A stretch of 64,000 nt of DNA from Massilia sp. 9096 (lineage in GTDB: Bacteria > Pseudomonadota > Gammaproteobacteria > Burkholderiales > Burkholderiaceae_D). Of this stretch, positions 26,127 through 35,292 are shown piece after piece; position 1 is the stretch's first letter, and every line of letters begins with the position of its first letter. Location of the stretch: the NCBI RefSeq assembly GCF_000745265.1, contig NZ_JQNN01000001.1, positions 5,456,001 to 5,520,000 of the forward strand. Direction: 5' to 3'. Under the pieces are notes generated by a model. That model was not told where the DNA came from. It ran no database searches and saw only the letters and a list, made by a program, of their open reading frames with translations. Both the position numbers and the translations under genes were made by a program.

Positions 26127-26950
26127 TGCGCCCGATCGCCGTCGCCTATGGCCGGGCGCTGCGTTCCCAGTTCACCGGGCGCATGCTGATGTTGTCGGTG
26201 GTGCCGCTGCTGCTGTCGCTGGCGCTGTGGGGCGGCCTGCTGTACACCGGCATGCAGCCGCTGCTCGACTGGCTGCAGGGCGTGTTCGCCGAGTACGGGC
26301 TGTTCGAGACCAGCTCGAACGTGCTGGCCACGCTCGGCCTGGGCTTCCTGAAGGCGCTGGCGGTGCCGCTGGCGGCGATGCTGGTGCTGCTGCCGCTGAT
26401 GATCATCACCTCGCTGCTGTTCATCGGCGTGGGCGCGATGCCGGCCATCGCGCGCCACGTCAGCCGCGTCCAATTCCCGACGCTGGAACGGAAAGAGGGC
26501 GGCAGTTTCCTCGGCAGCCTGGGCGTGAACTTGTGGGGCATCGTGCTGTTCGCGCTGATGTGGCTGGTGACGCTGCCGCTGTATGCGCTGGCGCCGGTGG
26601 CGCTGGTGGTGCAGGCGCTGCTGTGGGGCTGGCTGACCGCGCGCGTGATGAGCTACGACGCGCTGTCCATCCACGCCAGCCGCCAGGAGCGCCAGGCCAT
26701 CGTGAGCACGCGCCGGCGCCAGCTGCTGCTGATCGGCACCGTGTCCGGCCTGCTCGGGGCGCTGCCGGGCGTGGCCTGGATCGGCGGGGCGCTGATCTCG
26801 GTGGTGCTGTTCCCGGTGCTGGCGGTGCTGTCGATCTGGCTGTACCTGATCATCTTCATCTTCACCGGCCTGTGGTTCCAGTACTACTGCCTGCAGGCGC
26901 TGGCCGAGCTGCGCGCCGCGGCCGGCGAGGGCGCCGGCGCCAAGGACTGA
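26123..26950 (+). CDS. EI24 domain-containing membrane protein
   Basis: 275 residues with about five or six hydrophobic segments (MLSVVPLLLSLALWGGLLYTG, LKALAVPLAAMLVLLPLMIITSLLFIG, LGVNLWGIVLFALMWLVTLPLYALAPVALVVQALLWG, LISVVLFPVLAVLSIWLYLIIFIFTGLWFQYY). The hairpin after TM2 and the WGWLTARVMSYDALS segment fit EI24/CysZ-like proteins. CysZ itself imports sulfate, but this EI24 branch is not tied to sulfur genes here. ATG overlaps the preceding stop by four bases. Last gene of the coupled cluster. Confidence 0.78.
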   Translation: MMRPIAVAYGRALRSQFTGRMLMLSVVPLLLSLALWGGLLYTGMQPLLDWLQGVFAEYGLFETSSNVLATLGLGFLKALAVPLAAMLVLLPLMIITSLLFIGVGAMPAIARHVSRVQFPTLERKEGGSFLGSLGVNLWGIVLFALMWLVTLPLYALAPVALVVQALLWGWLTARVMSYDALSIHASRQERQAIVSTRRRQLLLIGTVSGLLGALPGVAWIGGALISVVLFPVLAVLSIWLYLIIFIFTGLWFQYYCLQALAELRAAAGEGAGAKD

Positions 26951-27071
26951 ACCTGAGCCCGAGCCTCGCGCGCGCAGGCGTGCGCACATGCATGCGCGTG
27001 CGCGTGCGCGGCGGCGCGCGCAGGCGCTTCGTGGCACACTGTGCAGTCCTCTTCTTCCCCTGGAGTGTGCA

Positions 27072-27857
27072 ATGGCATTCGGCCTCATCATCATCGGCGA
27101 CGAGATCCTGTCCGGCAAACGCAGCGACAAGCACCTGCCCAAGGTGATCGAACTGCTGGCCGAGCGCGGCTTGCAGCTGGCCTGGGCCGAAGTCGTCGGC
27201 GACGACCCGGCGCGCATCACCGCTGTCCTGAAACGTACGCTGGCCGGCCCCGACGTGGTGTTTTCCTGCGGCGGCATCGGCGCCACGCCGGACGACCACA
27301 CGCGCCAGTGCGCCGCCGCGGCGCTCGGCGTGCCGCTCGAGCTGCATCCGGACGGCAAGCGCCTGGTGCAGGAACGCATCCTCGACAGCGCGCGCGACGA
27401 AGGCGTCGATGCCGACCTGGCTTCGCCCGACAACCTGCATCGCCTCAAAATGGCCGAGTTTCCGCAAGGCGCGGCGCTGATCCCGAACCCGTACAACAAG
27501 ATTCCCGGCTTTACCGTCGGGCATCATCACTTCGTGCCGGGCTTCCCGGTCATGGCCTGGCCGATGATCGCCTGGGTGCTGGACGCCCATTACGCCGACC
27601 TGTTCCACAAGGTGGCCCACGCCGAGCGCGCACTGCTGGTCTACGGCCAGGCCGAGTCGGCCCTGACCCCGCTGATGGAGCAGCTCGAGACGCGCTATCC
27701 CGGCGTGCGCGTGTTCAGCCTGCCGAGCGTGGGCGACGCCCAGACCCGCCGCCACATCGAACTGGGCGCGAAGGGCGAGCCGGACCAGGTGGCCGCGGCC
27801 TTCGCCGACATGACCGCCGAACTCGACCGTTTGGGCGCCGAATATCAGCCGTTGTAG
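27072..27857 (+). CDS. CinA N-terminal-type (molybdopterin-binding-fold) protein
   Basis: 261 residues consisting only of the MoCF/MoaB-fold half of CinA. Motifs: FGLIIIGDEILSGKRSDKH, VVFSCGGIGATPDDHTRQ and FVPGFPVMAWPMI. The C-terminal nicotinamide-nucleotide amidase domain of full CinA is absent, which is usual for this betaproteobacterial form. ATG 27072, with GGAGTG upstream. Often annotated as competence/damage-inducible protein A; the true substrate is unclear. Confidence 0.9.
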   Translation: MAFGLIIIGDEILSGKRSDKHLPKVIELLAERGLQLAWAEVVGDDPARITAVLKRTLAGPDVVFSCGGIGATPDDHTRQCAAAALGVPLELHPDGKRLVQERILDSARDEGVDADLASPDNLHRLKMAEFPQGAALIPNPYNKIPGFTVGHHHFVPGFPVMAWPMIAWVLDAHYADLFHKVAHAERALLVYGQAESALTPLMEQLETRYPGVRVFSLPSVGDAQTRRHIELGAKGEPDQVAAAFADMTAELDRLGAEYQPL

Positions 27858-28089
27858 GACGGGTACGCTCCAGCAAACTGAGCCGTTGTTTTTTTGCGAA
27901 AATAAAACGAGGACGTCAAAAAACTGCGGAAGTGACGTCTGTATTTCACATTGATGTGGTGGAATGATGTCCAGAAGCAGTGCAATCGGCGGTAAGATTG
28001 CATTGCCCTTGCGCAACATCGTCACGACCTGATGCAGGCCGGAATGCGGTGGGAAGTGCAGCAGATTGATTCAAACCGGTTGAGCCATC

Positions 28090-31000
28090 ATGGAAAGTAA
28101 ACGCCGTCTCGCACGGCCCCGCCTCGTCGCCCCCGTCCTTGCTCGCATGCTGCGCCGCCTCCGCGGCCTGGCCCCGGAGCAGCCGATTACAGTGCAACCC
28201 GCCCTTGCCGGCATGCCGATCCTGGCTGCCGTGCAGGATGCGCCGGTACGCCCGGCCCGTTCCCAGTCGGCCCCGCTCGACGACGCGCTGCCGCCCGGCG
28301 CGTCCGATGCCGAGTCGCCGCCGCCTTCGGAGCCGCCGGCCAAGCCGCGGCCGCGCTGGCGCAAGCTCAAGCGTTCGCTGCTGGTGCTGTTCCTGCTGGC
28401 CGTGGCCGCCGGTTCCGGCCTTGCGGTGTACGAAAGCCGCACCTCGACGCTGCAGGCCCGCTTCTTTGCCGACCTGGCGCAAAAGCTGCGCTACCGCGTC
28501 GAGGCCGGGCCGAGCGATGCGATCCGCTTCCCGCAAGCCAGCCCCTACGACGACCGGCTCGGCTATTCGAACCTGCCCAACTATCTCGCCAAGCTGAAGC
28601 AGCGCGATTACGAGATCGTGTCGCAGGCGCGCATGTCGCCCAAGATGCTCGAGCTGGCCGATCACGGCCTGTACCCGACTTACCACGAGAAGATCCGCGC
28701 CGGCCTCGACATCCTCGACTACAGCGGCCAGCCGCTGTTCTCGGCGCGCTTCCCGGAGCGCCTGTACGGCAGGTTCGACGAGGCGCCCGGCATGCTGGTC
28801 AAGAGCCTGCTGTACATCGAGAACCGCGAGCTGCTCGACACCACCTATCCGAAGCGCAATCCGGCCGTCGAGTGGGACCGCTTCTCGAAAGCGGTGTTCG
28901 ACAAGATCGTGCACTCGCTGCACCTGGGCGGCGGCGGACGCGTCGCCGGCGGTTCCACGCTGGCCACGCAGATCGAAAAATACCGCCACTCGCCCGAAGG
29001 CCGCACCGCCTCGACGGGCGAGAAGCTGCGCCAGATGGTGTCGGCCACGATCCGTTCCTACCAGGACGGCGAGGACACCACCGGCACGCGCCAGCGCATC
29101 GTGCTCGAATACCTGAACTCGGTGCCGCTGTCGGCCAAGCTCGGCTACGGCGAAGTCAACGGCATCGGCGACGGCATGTGGGTCTGGTACGGGCGCGACT
29201 TCGCCCAGGTCAACCGCATCCTGGCCGGCAATGCCGTGACCCCGGAATACGCGCTGGTGTACAAGGAAGCGCTGTCGCTGATGATCGCGCAGCGCCGTCC
29301 GGCGTATTACCTCGGCGCCGGCGAAAAAGACCTGGAAACGCTGACCAACTCGCACCTGCGCGTGCTGGCGGCCAACGGCATCATCTCGACCGAACTGCGC
29401 GACGCCGCGCTGGCCACCGTGCTGCATCCGGCGCTCGGCTCGGGCGTGGCGCCGCCGCCGGCCAATACGTTCGTCACCCGCAAGGCCGCCAACGCGGTGC
29501 GCAACCACCTGGCCACGCTGCTGGGCGACTCGCGCCTGTACAACCTCGATCGCCTCGACCTGTCGGTGGTGACCACGCTGAACGGCGAGGCCGAAAAAGC
29601 CGTCACGGCCGCGCTGCGCAAGCTGAACGACAACCAGGCCGCGATCGACGCCGGCCTGACCGGCAAGGGCCTGCTCGGCAACGGCGACCCGGCCCAGGTC
29701 GTGTACAGCTTCACGCTGATGGAGCGCGGCGACAAGGTCAACTACCTGCGCGTGCAGACCGACAACTACGACCAGCCGCTCGACATCAACGAGGGCGCCA
29801 AGCTCGACCTCGGCTCGACCGCCAAGCTGCGTACGCTCACCACCTACCTCGACATCGTCGACCAGCTGCACCAGCGCTACGAGCCGATGAGCAAGGCGGA
29901 ACTCGCCAAGGTCGCCGTCGATCCGAAGGACCGGCTGAGCCAGTGGGCCGTCGATTACTTCAAGGCCCTGCCTGACGGCGCCGACCGCGGCCTCAAACCC
30001 ATGCTGGCGGCGGCGATGGAACGCAAGTACTCGGGCAACCCGGGCGAAGCCTTCTTCACCGGCGGTGGCGTGCACATCTTCGGCAACTTCAGCCACACCG
30101 ACGACAGCCGCATCCTGACCGTGCAGGAAGGCTTGCAGAACTCGACCAACCTGCTGTTCGTGCGCCTGATGCGCGACGTGGTGCGCTACTACATGTTCCA
30201 GCTGCCGGGCTCCTCGGCCCAGCTGCTGGCCGACGCCGACGACCCGCGCCGCGCCGATTACCTGTCGCGCTTCGCCGACCGCGAAGGCAAGGACTTCCTG
30301 GCGCGCTTCTGGAACAAGTACCGCGGGCACGCGCCGGACGAGATCGTGCAGCTGCTGGTGCAGGGCGTGCGCCCGACCGCGCCCAAGCTGGCGGCGGTCG
30401 AGCGCACGATCGCGCCCGAAGCCACGCAGGCCCAGTTCGGCGCCTTCCTGCACGCCAACCTGGAGTCGGCCGCCGAGGTCGACGACGACAAGGTCGCCGA
30501 GCTGTACGAGCGCTACGACCCGCAGCAGATGTCGCTGGCCGACCGTGGCTACATCGCCTCGGTGCACCCGCTCGAGCTGTGGCTGGTCGGCTACCTGCGC
30601 CAGCATCCGAAGGCCGGCTGGGACGAAGTCGTCGGCGCCTCGACCAAGCAGCGCCAGGAAGTGTACTCGTGGCTGTTCAAGACGCACCGCAAGCATGCGC
30701 AGGACAAGCGCATCGCCGGCCTGCTCGAAGTCGAAGCCTTCCTCAAGATCCACGCGCAGTGGAAGAAGATGGGCTACCCGTTCGATTCGCTGGTGCCATC
30801 GTACGCGACCACGCTGGGCGCCTCGGCCGACCGTCCGATCGCGCTGGCCGAGCTGATGGGCATCCTGGTCAACGGCGGCGTACGCAAGCCGACCGAACGC
30901 CTCGATTCGCTGCACTTCGCGAAAGACACGCCGTACGAAACCCTGGTCAAGCGCAAGCAGGATCCGCGCAGCGAGCAGGTGCTCGATCCGGAAGTGGCGC

Positions 31001-31890
31001 ACGCGGTCGTGCATGCGATCCAGGGCGTGGCCCAGGTCGGCACCGCCAAGCGCGTCAAGCAGGCCTTCGTCAAGGAAGACGGCAGCGTCATCATGGTGGG
31101 CGGCAAGACCGGTACCGGCGACCAGCGCTTCGACGTGTTCGGCGCCGGCCACCGCCTGATCGAGTCGCGCTACGTGAACCGCTCGGCGACGTTCGTGTTC
31201 AACATCGGCGAGCGCTTCTTCGGCACCATGACCGCCTACGTGCACGGCCCGCAGTCGCAGAACTACGACTTCACCAGCGCGCTGCCGGTGCAGTTGCTGG
31301 TCAACCTCGGCCCGAGCCTGATGCCGATGATCGAGAAGAGCCAGACGGTGCTGGTGCCGGACGCGCACGCGACGCCGACCATGGCCGCGGCGGCGCAGAA
31401 GGCGGCCGCGGCCGAGGCGGCTGCTCGGGCCGCGGCTGCGCCGACCGACGACGTGGCGCGCGACCAGGTCGAATCGGAGGCGGCGCCGACCGATGCGCAG
31501 GAGGAAACGGCTGCGCCTGCGGCGGCTGCCGCGCCGGCCAAGACCGCCACCGAGGCCAAGCCCGTCAAGGCGGCGGGAGAGGGCGCCGCGGCGCCTGCGC
31601 CGAAGCCGCATCAGAAGGCCGAAGGCGCTGTCAAGGCTGAAGGTGCTGCGAAAGCCGAAAGCTCTGCCAAAGCCGAAAGCGCCGCCAAGCCGGAGCCGCG
31701 CGCCAAGGCGGAGGCGCATGCCAAACCGGAGGTGCACGCCAAATCGGAGGTGCACGCCAAACCGGAGGCGCACGCCAAGCCGGCCAAACCGGCCGACGGC
31801 GAATCCAGGCCGGCGCGTCAGAAACCGGCCGACGGCGAATCCAAGCCGGCGCGTCGGAAACCGGCCGCGGTCGAGGAAGTGCTGCAGTGA
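28090..31890 (+). CDS. divergent bifunctional penicillin-binding protein with Lys/Ala-rich tail
   Basis: 1266 residues, very long for class A PBPs. A Pro-rich cytoplasmic stretch leads to a membrane helix (about 95-114). The GT51 domain is divergent: IENRELLDTTYP keeps the catalytic Glu, and GGSTLATQIEKYRHS (about residue 287) replaces GGSTITQQ. The transpeptidase has SxxK as STAK (about 575), SxN as STN in the NSTNLLF segment and KTG as GGKTGTGD (about 1005). The last ~170 residues are low-complexity with repeated HAKPE/AKAE units and two copies of KPADGES. It probably polymerises and crosslinks peptidoglycan; the positively charged tail would be periplasmic. The TAXI gene follows after one base. 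Confidence 0.85.
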   Translation: MESKRRLARPRLVAPVLARMLRRLRGLAPEQPITVQPALAGMPILAAVQDAPVRPARSQSAPLDDALPPGASDAESPPPSEPPAKPRPRWRKLKRSLLVLFLLAVAAGSGLAVYESRTSTLQARFFADLAQKLRYRVEAGPSDAIRFPQASPYDDRLGYSNLPNYLAKLKQRDYEIVSQARMSPKMLELADHGLYPTYHEKIRAGLDILDYSGQPLFSARFPERLYGRFDEAPGMLVKSLLYIENRELLDTTYPKRNPAVEWDRFSKAVFDKIVHSLHLGGGGRVAGGSTLATQIEKYRHSPEGRTASTGEKLRQMVSATIRSYQDGEDTTGTRQRIVLEYLNSVPLSAKLGYGEVNGIGDGMWVWYGRDFAQVNRILAGNAVTPEYALVYKEALSLMIAQRRPAYYLGAGEKDLETLTNSHLRVLAANGIISTELRDAALATVLHPALGSGVAPPPANTFVTRKAANAVRNHLATLLGDSRLYNLDRLDLSVVTTLNGEAEKAVTAALRKLNDNQAAIDAGLTGKGLLGNGDPAQVVYSFTLMERGDKVNYLRVQTDNYDQPLDINEGAKLDLGSTAKLRTLTTYLDIVDQLHQRYEPMSKAELAKVAVDPKDRLSQWAVDYFKALPDGADRGLKPMLAAAMERKYSGNPGEAFFTGGGVHIFGNFSHTDDSRILTVQEGLQNSTNLLFVRLMRDVVRYYMFQLPGSSAQLLADADDPRRADYLSRFADREGKDFLARFWNKYRGHAPDEIVQLLVQGVRPTAPKLAAVERTIAPEATQAQFGAFLHANLESAAEVDDDKVAELYERYDPQQMSLADRGYIASVHPLELWLVGYLRQHPKAGWDEVVGASTKQRQEVYSWLFKTHRKHAQDKRIAGLLEVEAFLKIHAQWKKMGYPFDSLVPSYATTLGASADRPIALAELMGILVNGGVRKPTERLDSLHFAKDTPYETLVKRKQDPRSEQVLDPEVAHAVVHAIQGVAQVGTAKRVKQAFVKEDGSVIMVGGKTGTGDQRFDVFGAGHRLIESRYVNRSATFVFNIGERFFGTMTAYVHGPQSQNYDFTSALPVQLLVNLGPSLMPMIEKSQTVLVPDAHATPTMAAAAQKAAAAEAAARAAAAPTDDVARDQVESEAAPTDAQEETAAPAAAAAPAKTATEAKPVKAAGEGAAAPAPKPHQKAEGAVKAEGAAKAESSAKAESAAKPEPRAKAEAHAKPEVHAKSEVHAKPEAHAKPAKPADGESRPARQKPADGESKPARRKPAAVEEVLQ

Positions 31891-31891
31891 C

Positions 31892-33265
31892 GTGAAAGCG
31901 CCGCGCCTGCGCAAATTCAGCCTGGTGTCGCTGCGTGACCTGCTGGTCGCCATCGCGCCGACCACCGTGCTGGTGGCGATCGCTTGCGCGGTCGCCTATC
32001 TCGTCGTCGATCCGGAGCCGCCGCGCCGTGTGGTGCTGGCGACCGGCCAGGACAACAGCGCCTACGAGGAATTCGGCCGCAAGTACGCGGCCGTGCTGGC
32101 GCGCGACGGCATCCGTGTCGAGCTGCGCCGCTCGCTCGGCTCGGCCTACAACCTGCAGCGCCTGAAAGACGGCCAGGTCGACATCGCCTTCGTGCAGAGC
32201 GGCTCGACCGGTGCCGGGCAGGCTGCCTCGGCCGCCCCGGCCGCGCGCGCCGACCTGGTCTCGCTGGGCAGCCTGTTCACCGAGCCGGTCTGGCTGTTCC
32301 TGCGCGCGTCCGATAAACGGAAAGACGTGCTGCGCAGCCTGACCCAGCTGAAAGGCTTGCGCATCAACCTCGGCCCCGAGGGCACCGGCGTGCCGCAACT
32401 GTTCCGCCAGCTGCTGGCGGCCAACAACGTCGAGCCAGGCGACTTGCGGATATCAAAGCTCGAGAACACCCCGGCCACGATGGCGCTGCTGAACGGGCAG
32501 ATCGACGGCCTGGTGTTCAGCTCGGCGCCGGAAGCGCCGCTGATCCAGATGCTGCTGCAGACCCCGGGCGTCCAGCTGTTCGATTTCCGCCAGGCCGAGG
32601 CCTATACGCACCGTTTGCCCTTCCTGACCCACGTGGTGCTGCCGCGCGGGATCGTCGACCTGGGCCGCGACATTCCCTCCAAGGATTTCCAGCTGATCGC
32701 CCCGACCGCCACGCTGGTGGCGCGCGCCGATCTGCACCCGGCGCTGATCGACGCATTCGTCAAGGCCGCCACCGAGATCCATGGCGGCGCCGGCTGGTTC
32801 CAGCAGCAGGGGCAATTTCCGTCGCCGCGCTACAGCGAGATCCCGGTCGCGCGCGAGGCCGCCAAGTACTACCGCGACGGTCCGCCGTTCCTGCAGCGCT
32901 ACCTGTCGTTCTGGCTGGCCAACCTGTTCGACCGGCTGTGGGTGGTCGCGGTGGCGCTGGCCGCGCTGGTGATTCCGCTGTCGAAAGTGGTGCCGCCGCT
33001 GTACGCCTGGCGCGTGCGCTCGCGCGTGTACCGCTGGTACGGCCAGCTGCGCGCGGTCGAGCTGGCGGTGGAAAGCGCACCCGAGGCGCACCGTCCCGAG
33101 GTGCAGGCCGAGCAGCTGCGCCGCCTCGACGACATCGAACGGCGCGTCAACCACATCTCGATCCCGCTGGCCTATGCCGACGCGCTGTACGGCCTGCGCA
33201 GCCACATCAACCTGGTGCGCCAGCGCGTGCGCGCGGCGCCGCAGCGGCGCGCGGAGGACCTGTAG
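31892..33265 (+). CDS. membrane-anchored TAXI-type solute-binding protein
   Basis: 457 residues from a GTG one base after the PBP stop. An N-terminal helix (VAIAPTTVLVAIACAVAYLVV) is followed by a TAXI family binding fold (VLATGQDNSAYEEFGRKYA, VDIAFVQSGSTGAGQ, GLRINLGPEGTGVPQLFRQLL). A second helix (LWVVAVALAALVIPLSKVVPPLYAW) comes after it, with a charged cytoplasmic C-terminal helix. TAXI proteins usually deliver solutes to TRAP transporters, but no TRAP permease is nearby, and the C-terminal anchor is atypical. It may be a receptor or regulator of the neighbouring PBP; that is inference. Confidence 0.82.
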   Translation: MKAPRLRKFSLVSLRDLLVAIAPTTVLVAIACAVAYLVVDPEPPRRVVLATGQDNSAYEEFGRKYAAVLARDGIRVELRRSLGSAYNLQRLKDGQVDIAFVQSGSTGAGQAASAAPAARADLVSLGSLFTEPVWLFLRASDKRKDVLRSLTQLKGLRINLGPEGTGVPQLFRQLLAANNVEPGDLRISKLENTPATMALLNGQIDGLVFSSAPEAPLIQMLLQTPGVQLFDFRQAEAYTHRLPFLTHVVLPRGIVDLGRDIPSKDFQLIAPTATLVARADLHPALIDAFVKAATEIHGGAGWFQQQGQFPSPRYSEIPVAREAAKYYRDGPPFLQRYLSFWLANLFDRLWVVAVALAALVIPLSKVVPPLYAWRVRSRVYRWYGQLRAVELAVESAPEAHRPEVQAEQLRRLDDIERRVNHISIPLAYADALYGLRSHINLVRQRVRAAPQRRAEDL

Positions 33266-33277
33266 AACGCGGCGCCG

Positions 33278-34369
33278 TCAGGGCACGATCTTCACCACGG
33301 CGTTGCCGGAGGTGACGTACAGGACACCGTTGGCGTCGACCGTGATGCCGGCCACGTTGGCCAGCGAGTTTGTCAGGCTGCCCGGCACCAGCGTCGTGCC
33401 GCCGATGTGGCCGGCCACCGTGCTCGTTACCGCGCCGGTCGTGATCTTGCGGATCGTGTTGCTTTGCGCGTCGGCCGCGTACAGCGTGCCGTCTTTGGCC
33501 ACGGTCAATGCCACGACCTGGCGGAAACTCGCCTGGCTGCCGTTGCCGTCCGCACTACCGCCGCTCGAGACGCCGGCGAAGTGGGTGAGGCTGGTCGCGC
33601 CGGACGTGGCACGGCTGATGGTGTTGTTCAGGTCGGCCACGTAGGCGACGCCGTCGGCATTGACTACAACGCCGCGCGGCACCAGCACGTTGTCGAGACT
33701 GTCGTTGACCGGGCCCTCCAGTGTGATCGCGTTTTGATATTGGGCGCCGGACAGGCGTCGGGTGTCGACGCCGGTGGTAATGAACAGGCTGCCGGATGAA
33801 TCGATCGCAATACCGGCAGGATGGAGACGGAGGTTATCGCCGAAGCCGCTGGACTGCAGCGTCACCGGCGTGCTGACGTCGGCAGAGGGCGTGATCTTGC
33901 GGATACTGTAGCCATCGAGGACGAATAGGTTGTTGCTGGCGTCGATCGCGAGTGCAGTCGGGTCCGTAAAACGAGCTCGGCTGCCATTGCCATTCACGCT
34001 GGCCTGGGCGCCTGCCGTGCCGGCGAAGGTCGAGACCGTGCCGTCCGGCGTGATCTTGCGGATCACCCGGTTGTTCTCGTCCGCAACGAACAGGTTGCCG
34101 CCGGTGTCGACCACGATGCCGCGCGGCGAATTGAAGCTCGCCTTGGAACCGTTTTCGTCGCGGCTGCCGTACAGCGTCGCACTTCCTGCCAGCAGCGTGA
34201 TGCCGCGGCTTGGACCGGTATTGCCGCCGCTGTCGCCGTCATCGGCCGTTTTGGGCTTGGGCCCGCCCGGCCCGCAAGCCGTGAGCGCGCCCGCGCAGAT
34301 GGCGGCAAGCGCGGCGCAGGCGAGGCGGACGCGCATGCGCGCGCGGGAAGACGACGGGGAACGGGTCAT
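33278..34369 (-). CDS. NHL-repeat lipoprotein
   Basis: 363 residues. A lipoprotein signal with lipobox LTAC follows a basic N-terminus, so the protein is likely anchored in the outer membrane or periplasm. The mature part is made of NHL-type blades (NSPRGIVVDTGGNLFVADENNRVIRKITPDG, HPAGIAIDSSGSLFITTG), a six-bladed beta-propeller. No enzymatic residues are obvious. Converges on the TAXI gene with 12 bases between. Confidence 0.82.
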   Translation of the reverse strand: MTRSPSSSRARMRVRLACAALAAICAGALTACGPGGPKPKTADDGDSGGNTGPSRGITLLAGSATLYGSRDENGSKASFNSPRGIVVDTGGNLFVADENNRVIRKITPDGTVSTFAGTAGAQASVNGNGSRARFTDPTALAIDASNNLFVLDGYSIRKITPSADVSTPVTLQSSGFGDNLRLHPAGIAIDSSGSLFITTGVDTRRLSGAQYQNAITLEGPVNDSLDNVLVPRGVVVNADGVAYVADLNNTISRATSGATSLTHFAGVSSGGSADGNGSQASFRQVVALTVAKDGTLYAADAQSNTIRKITTGAVTSTVAGHIGGTTLVPGSLTNSLANVAGITVDANGVLYVTSGNAVVKIVP

Positions 34370-34545
34370 GCAAGGCTCCGGAGAATGAAAGTCAGCGGCG
34401 ATGCTAGCATGCCAACGTCCTTACATTGTCAGCAATTGTCACGCCTGGACCTGCCGACGTCACGGCGTCACGAGCTCGACGATCGGGTGGCCCGGGATCG
34501 CATACGGCGTGGCTTGCCGCTTGATGTGTCGCCATGCCAGCCGGA

Positions 34546-35004
34546 TCAGGCTCCCACCCAGGGCAGGCCCGCCTTGCACCACCCACCGAGCGTCTTGCGA
34601 TGCCCGTCGCCATCGCGGTCGCCCTCGAAGCCTTCGAGGATGTCGAAGGCCTTGTCGTAGCCGAGCTCGGTGGCCACCCGGGCCGCATGGCGCGAACGCA
34701 CGCCCGAGCGGCACAGGAACAGCAGCACGTCGTCCTTGTCGGCGACCTGCTGCAGCTGGCCGGCGAAATCCGGGTTGGGGGCGCCGCCCGGATAAAGACT
34801 CCACTGGACTGCACCGTGCTGGGCCTCGGGGATGGCGACGCGCCCGATCCAGTCGCGTTCCGCGTTGGTGCGTACATCCACCAGCTTGACCTTGGGATCG
34901 TTCTGCACCAGCGCGAACGCTTCCTGGGGCGTGACTGCGCCAGCATAGGGCAGGCCGGCGCCGCGATTGCGGGCCTGGTCGAGGATCTCGTCAGTGCTAT
35001 TCAT
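34546..35004 (-). CDS. rhodanese-like domain protein
   Basis: 152 residues, one rhodanese domain. Readings VKLVDVRTNAERDWIGRVA and the active-site loop FLCRSGVRS, with the persulfide-forming Cys, support a sulfurtransferase. C-terminal GFEGDRDGDGHRKTLGGWCKAGLPW is the usual end. ATG 35004 follows CAGGAGA. Divergent from glnA; the glnA control region begins within 30 bases of its start. Confidence 0.92.
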   Translation of the reverse strand: MNSTDEILDQARNRGAGLPYAGAVTPQEAFALVQNDPKVKLVDVRTNAERDWIGRVAIPEAQHGAVQWSLYPGGAPNPDFAGQLQQVADKDDVLLFLCRSGVRSRHAARVATELGYDKAFDILEGFEGDRDGDGHRKTLGGWCKAGLPWVGA

Positions 35005-35032
35005 TGCTTTCTCCTGGTTGCATGGCCGGGCT

Positions 35033-35096
35033 CGCACATTTGGTGCAGCGCGCCTTAACTTGGTGCATACTGACGCGATTGCACTTCATTGGTGCA
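35033..35096 (+). promoter_or_regulatory. NtrC enhancer cluster upstream of glnA
   Basis: Three TTGGTGCA half-sites (35040-35047, 35060-35067 and 35089-35096). The last belongs to TGCACTTCATTGGTGCA (35080-35096), matching the NtrC consensus TGCAC-N5-TGGTGCA. They sit 110-170 bases ahead of a sigma-54 promoter, the normal distance for an enhancer. Confidence 0.8.
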
Positions 35097-35205
35097 TATG
35101 CATGAGCACGCATCAAAGTTGTGCGAATCGGCCGGACGGTTGATTTTACGGGGCATATACCACACACACCAACGATTGATTGTTTATTTGCTCATAGTCA
35201 AGTGC

Positions 35206-35221
35206 TGGCATATTTCGTGCA
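35206..35221 (+). promoter_or_regulatory. sigma-54 promoter of glnA
   Basis: TGGCATATTTCGTGCA, with GG (35207-35208) and GC (35219-35220) separated by exactly ten bases, the -24/-12 spacing of RpoN promoters. It lies about 70 bases before the glnA start. Confidence 0.8.
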
Positions 35222-35292
35222 TAATCACGTATGCGCCTATCGACCGCGCCGCGTGGCGTTGTCGACACCCCTTTTTCAATTAGGAGATACGA

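Noticed and set aside
27946..31965. 1339-residue open frame on the minus strand opposite the PBP gene
   Set aside because: A shadow of the plus-strand gene caused by high GC: the sequence is Arg/Gly/His/Val-rich with no domain, while the plus strand has STAK, KTG and a membrane helix.
31892..33265. TRAP transporter operon
   Set aside because: No small or large TRAP permease genes flank the TAXI-type protein.
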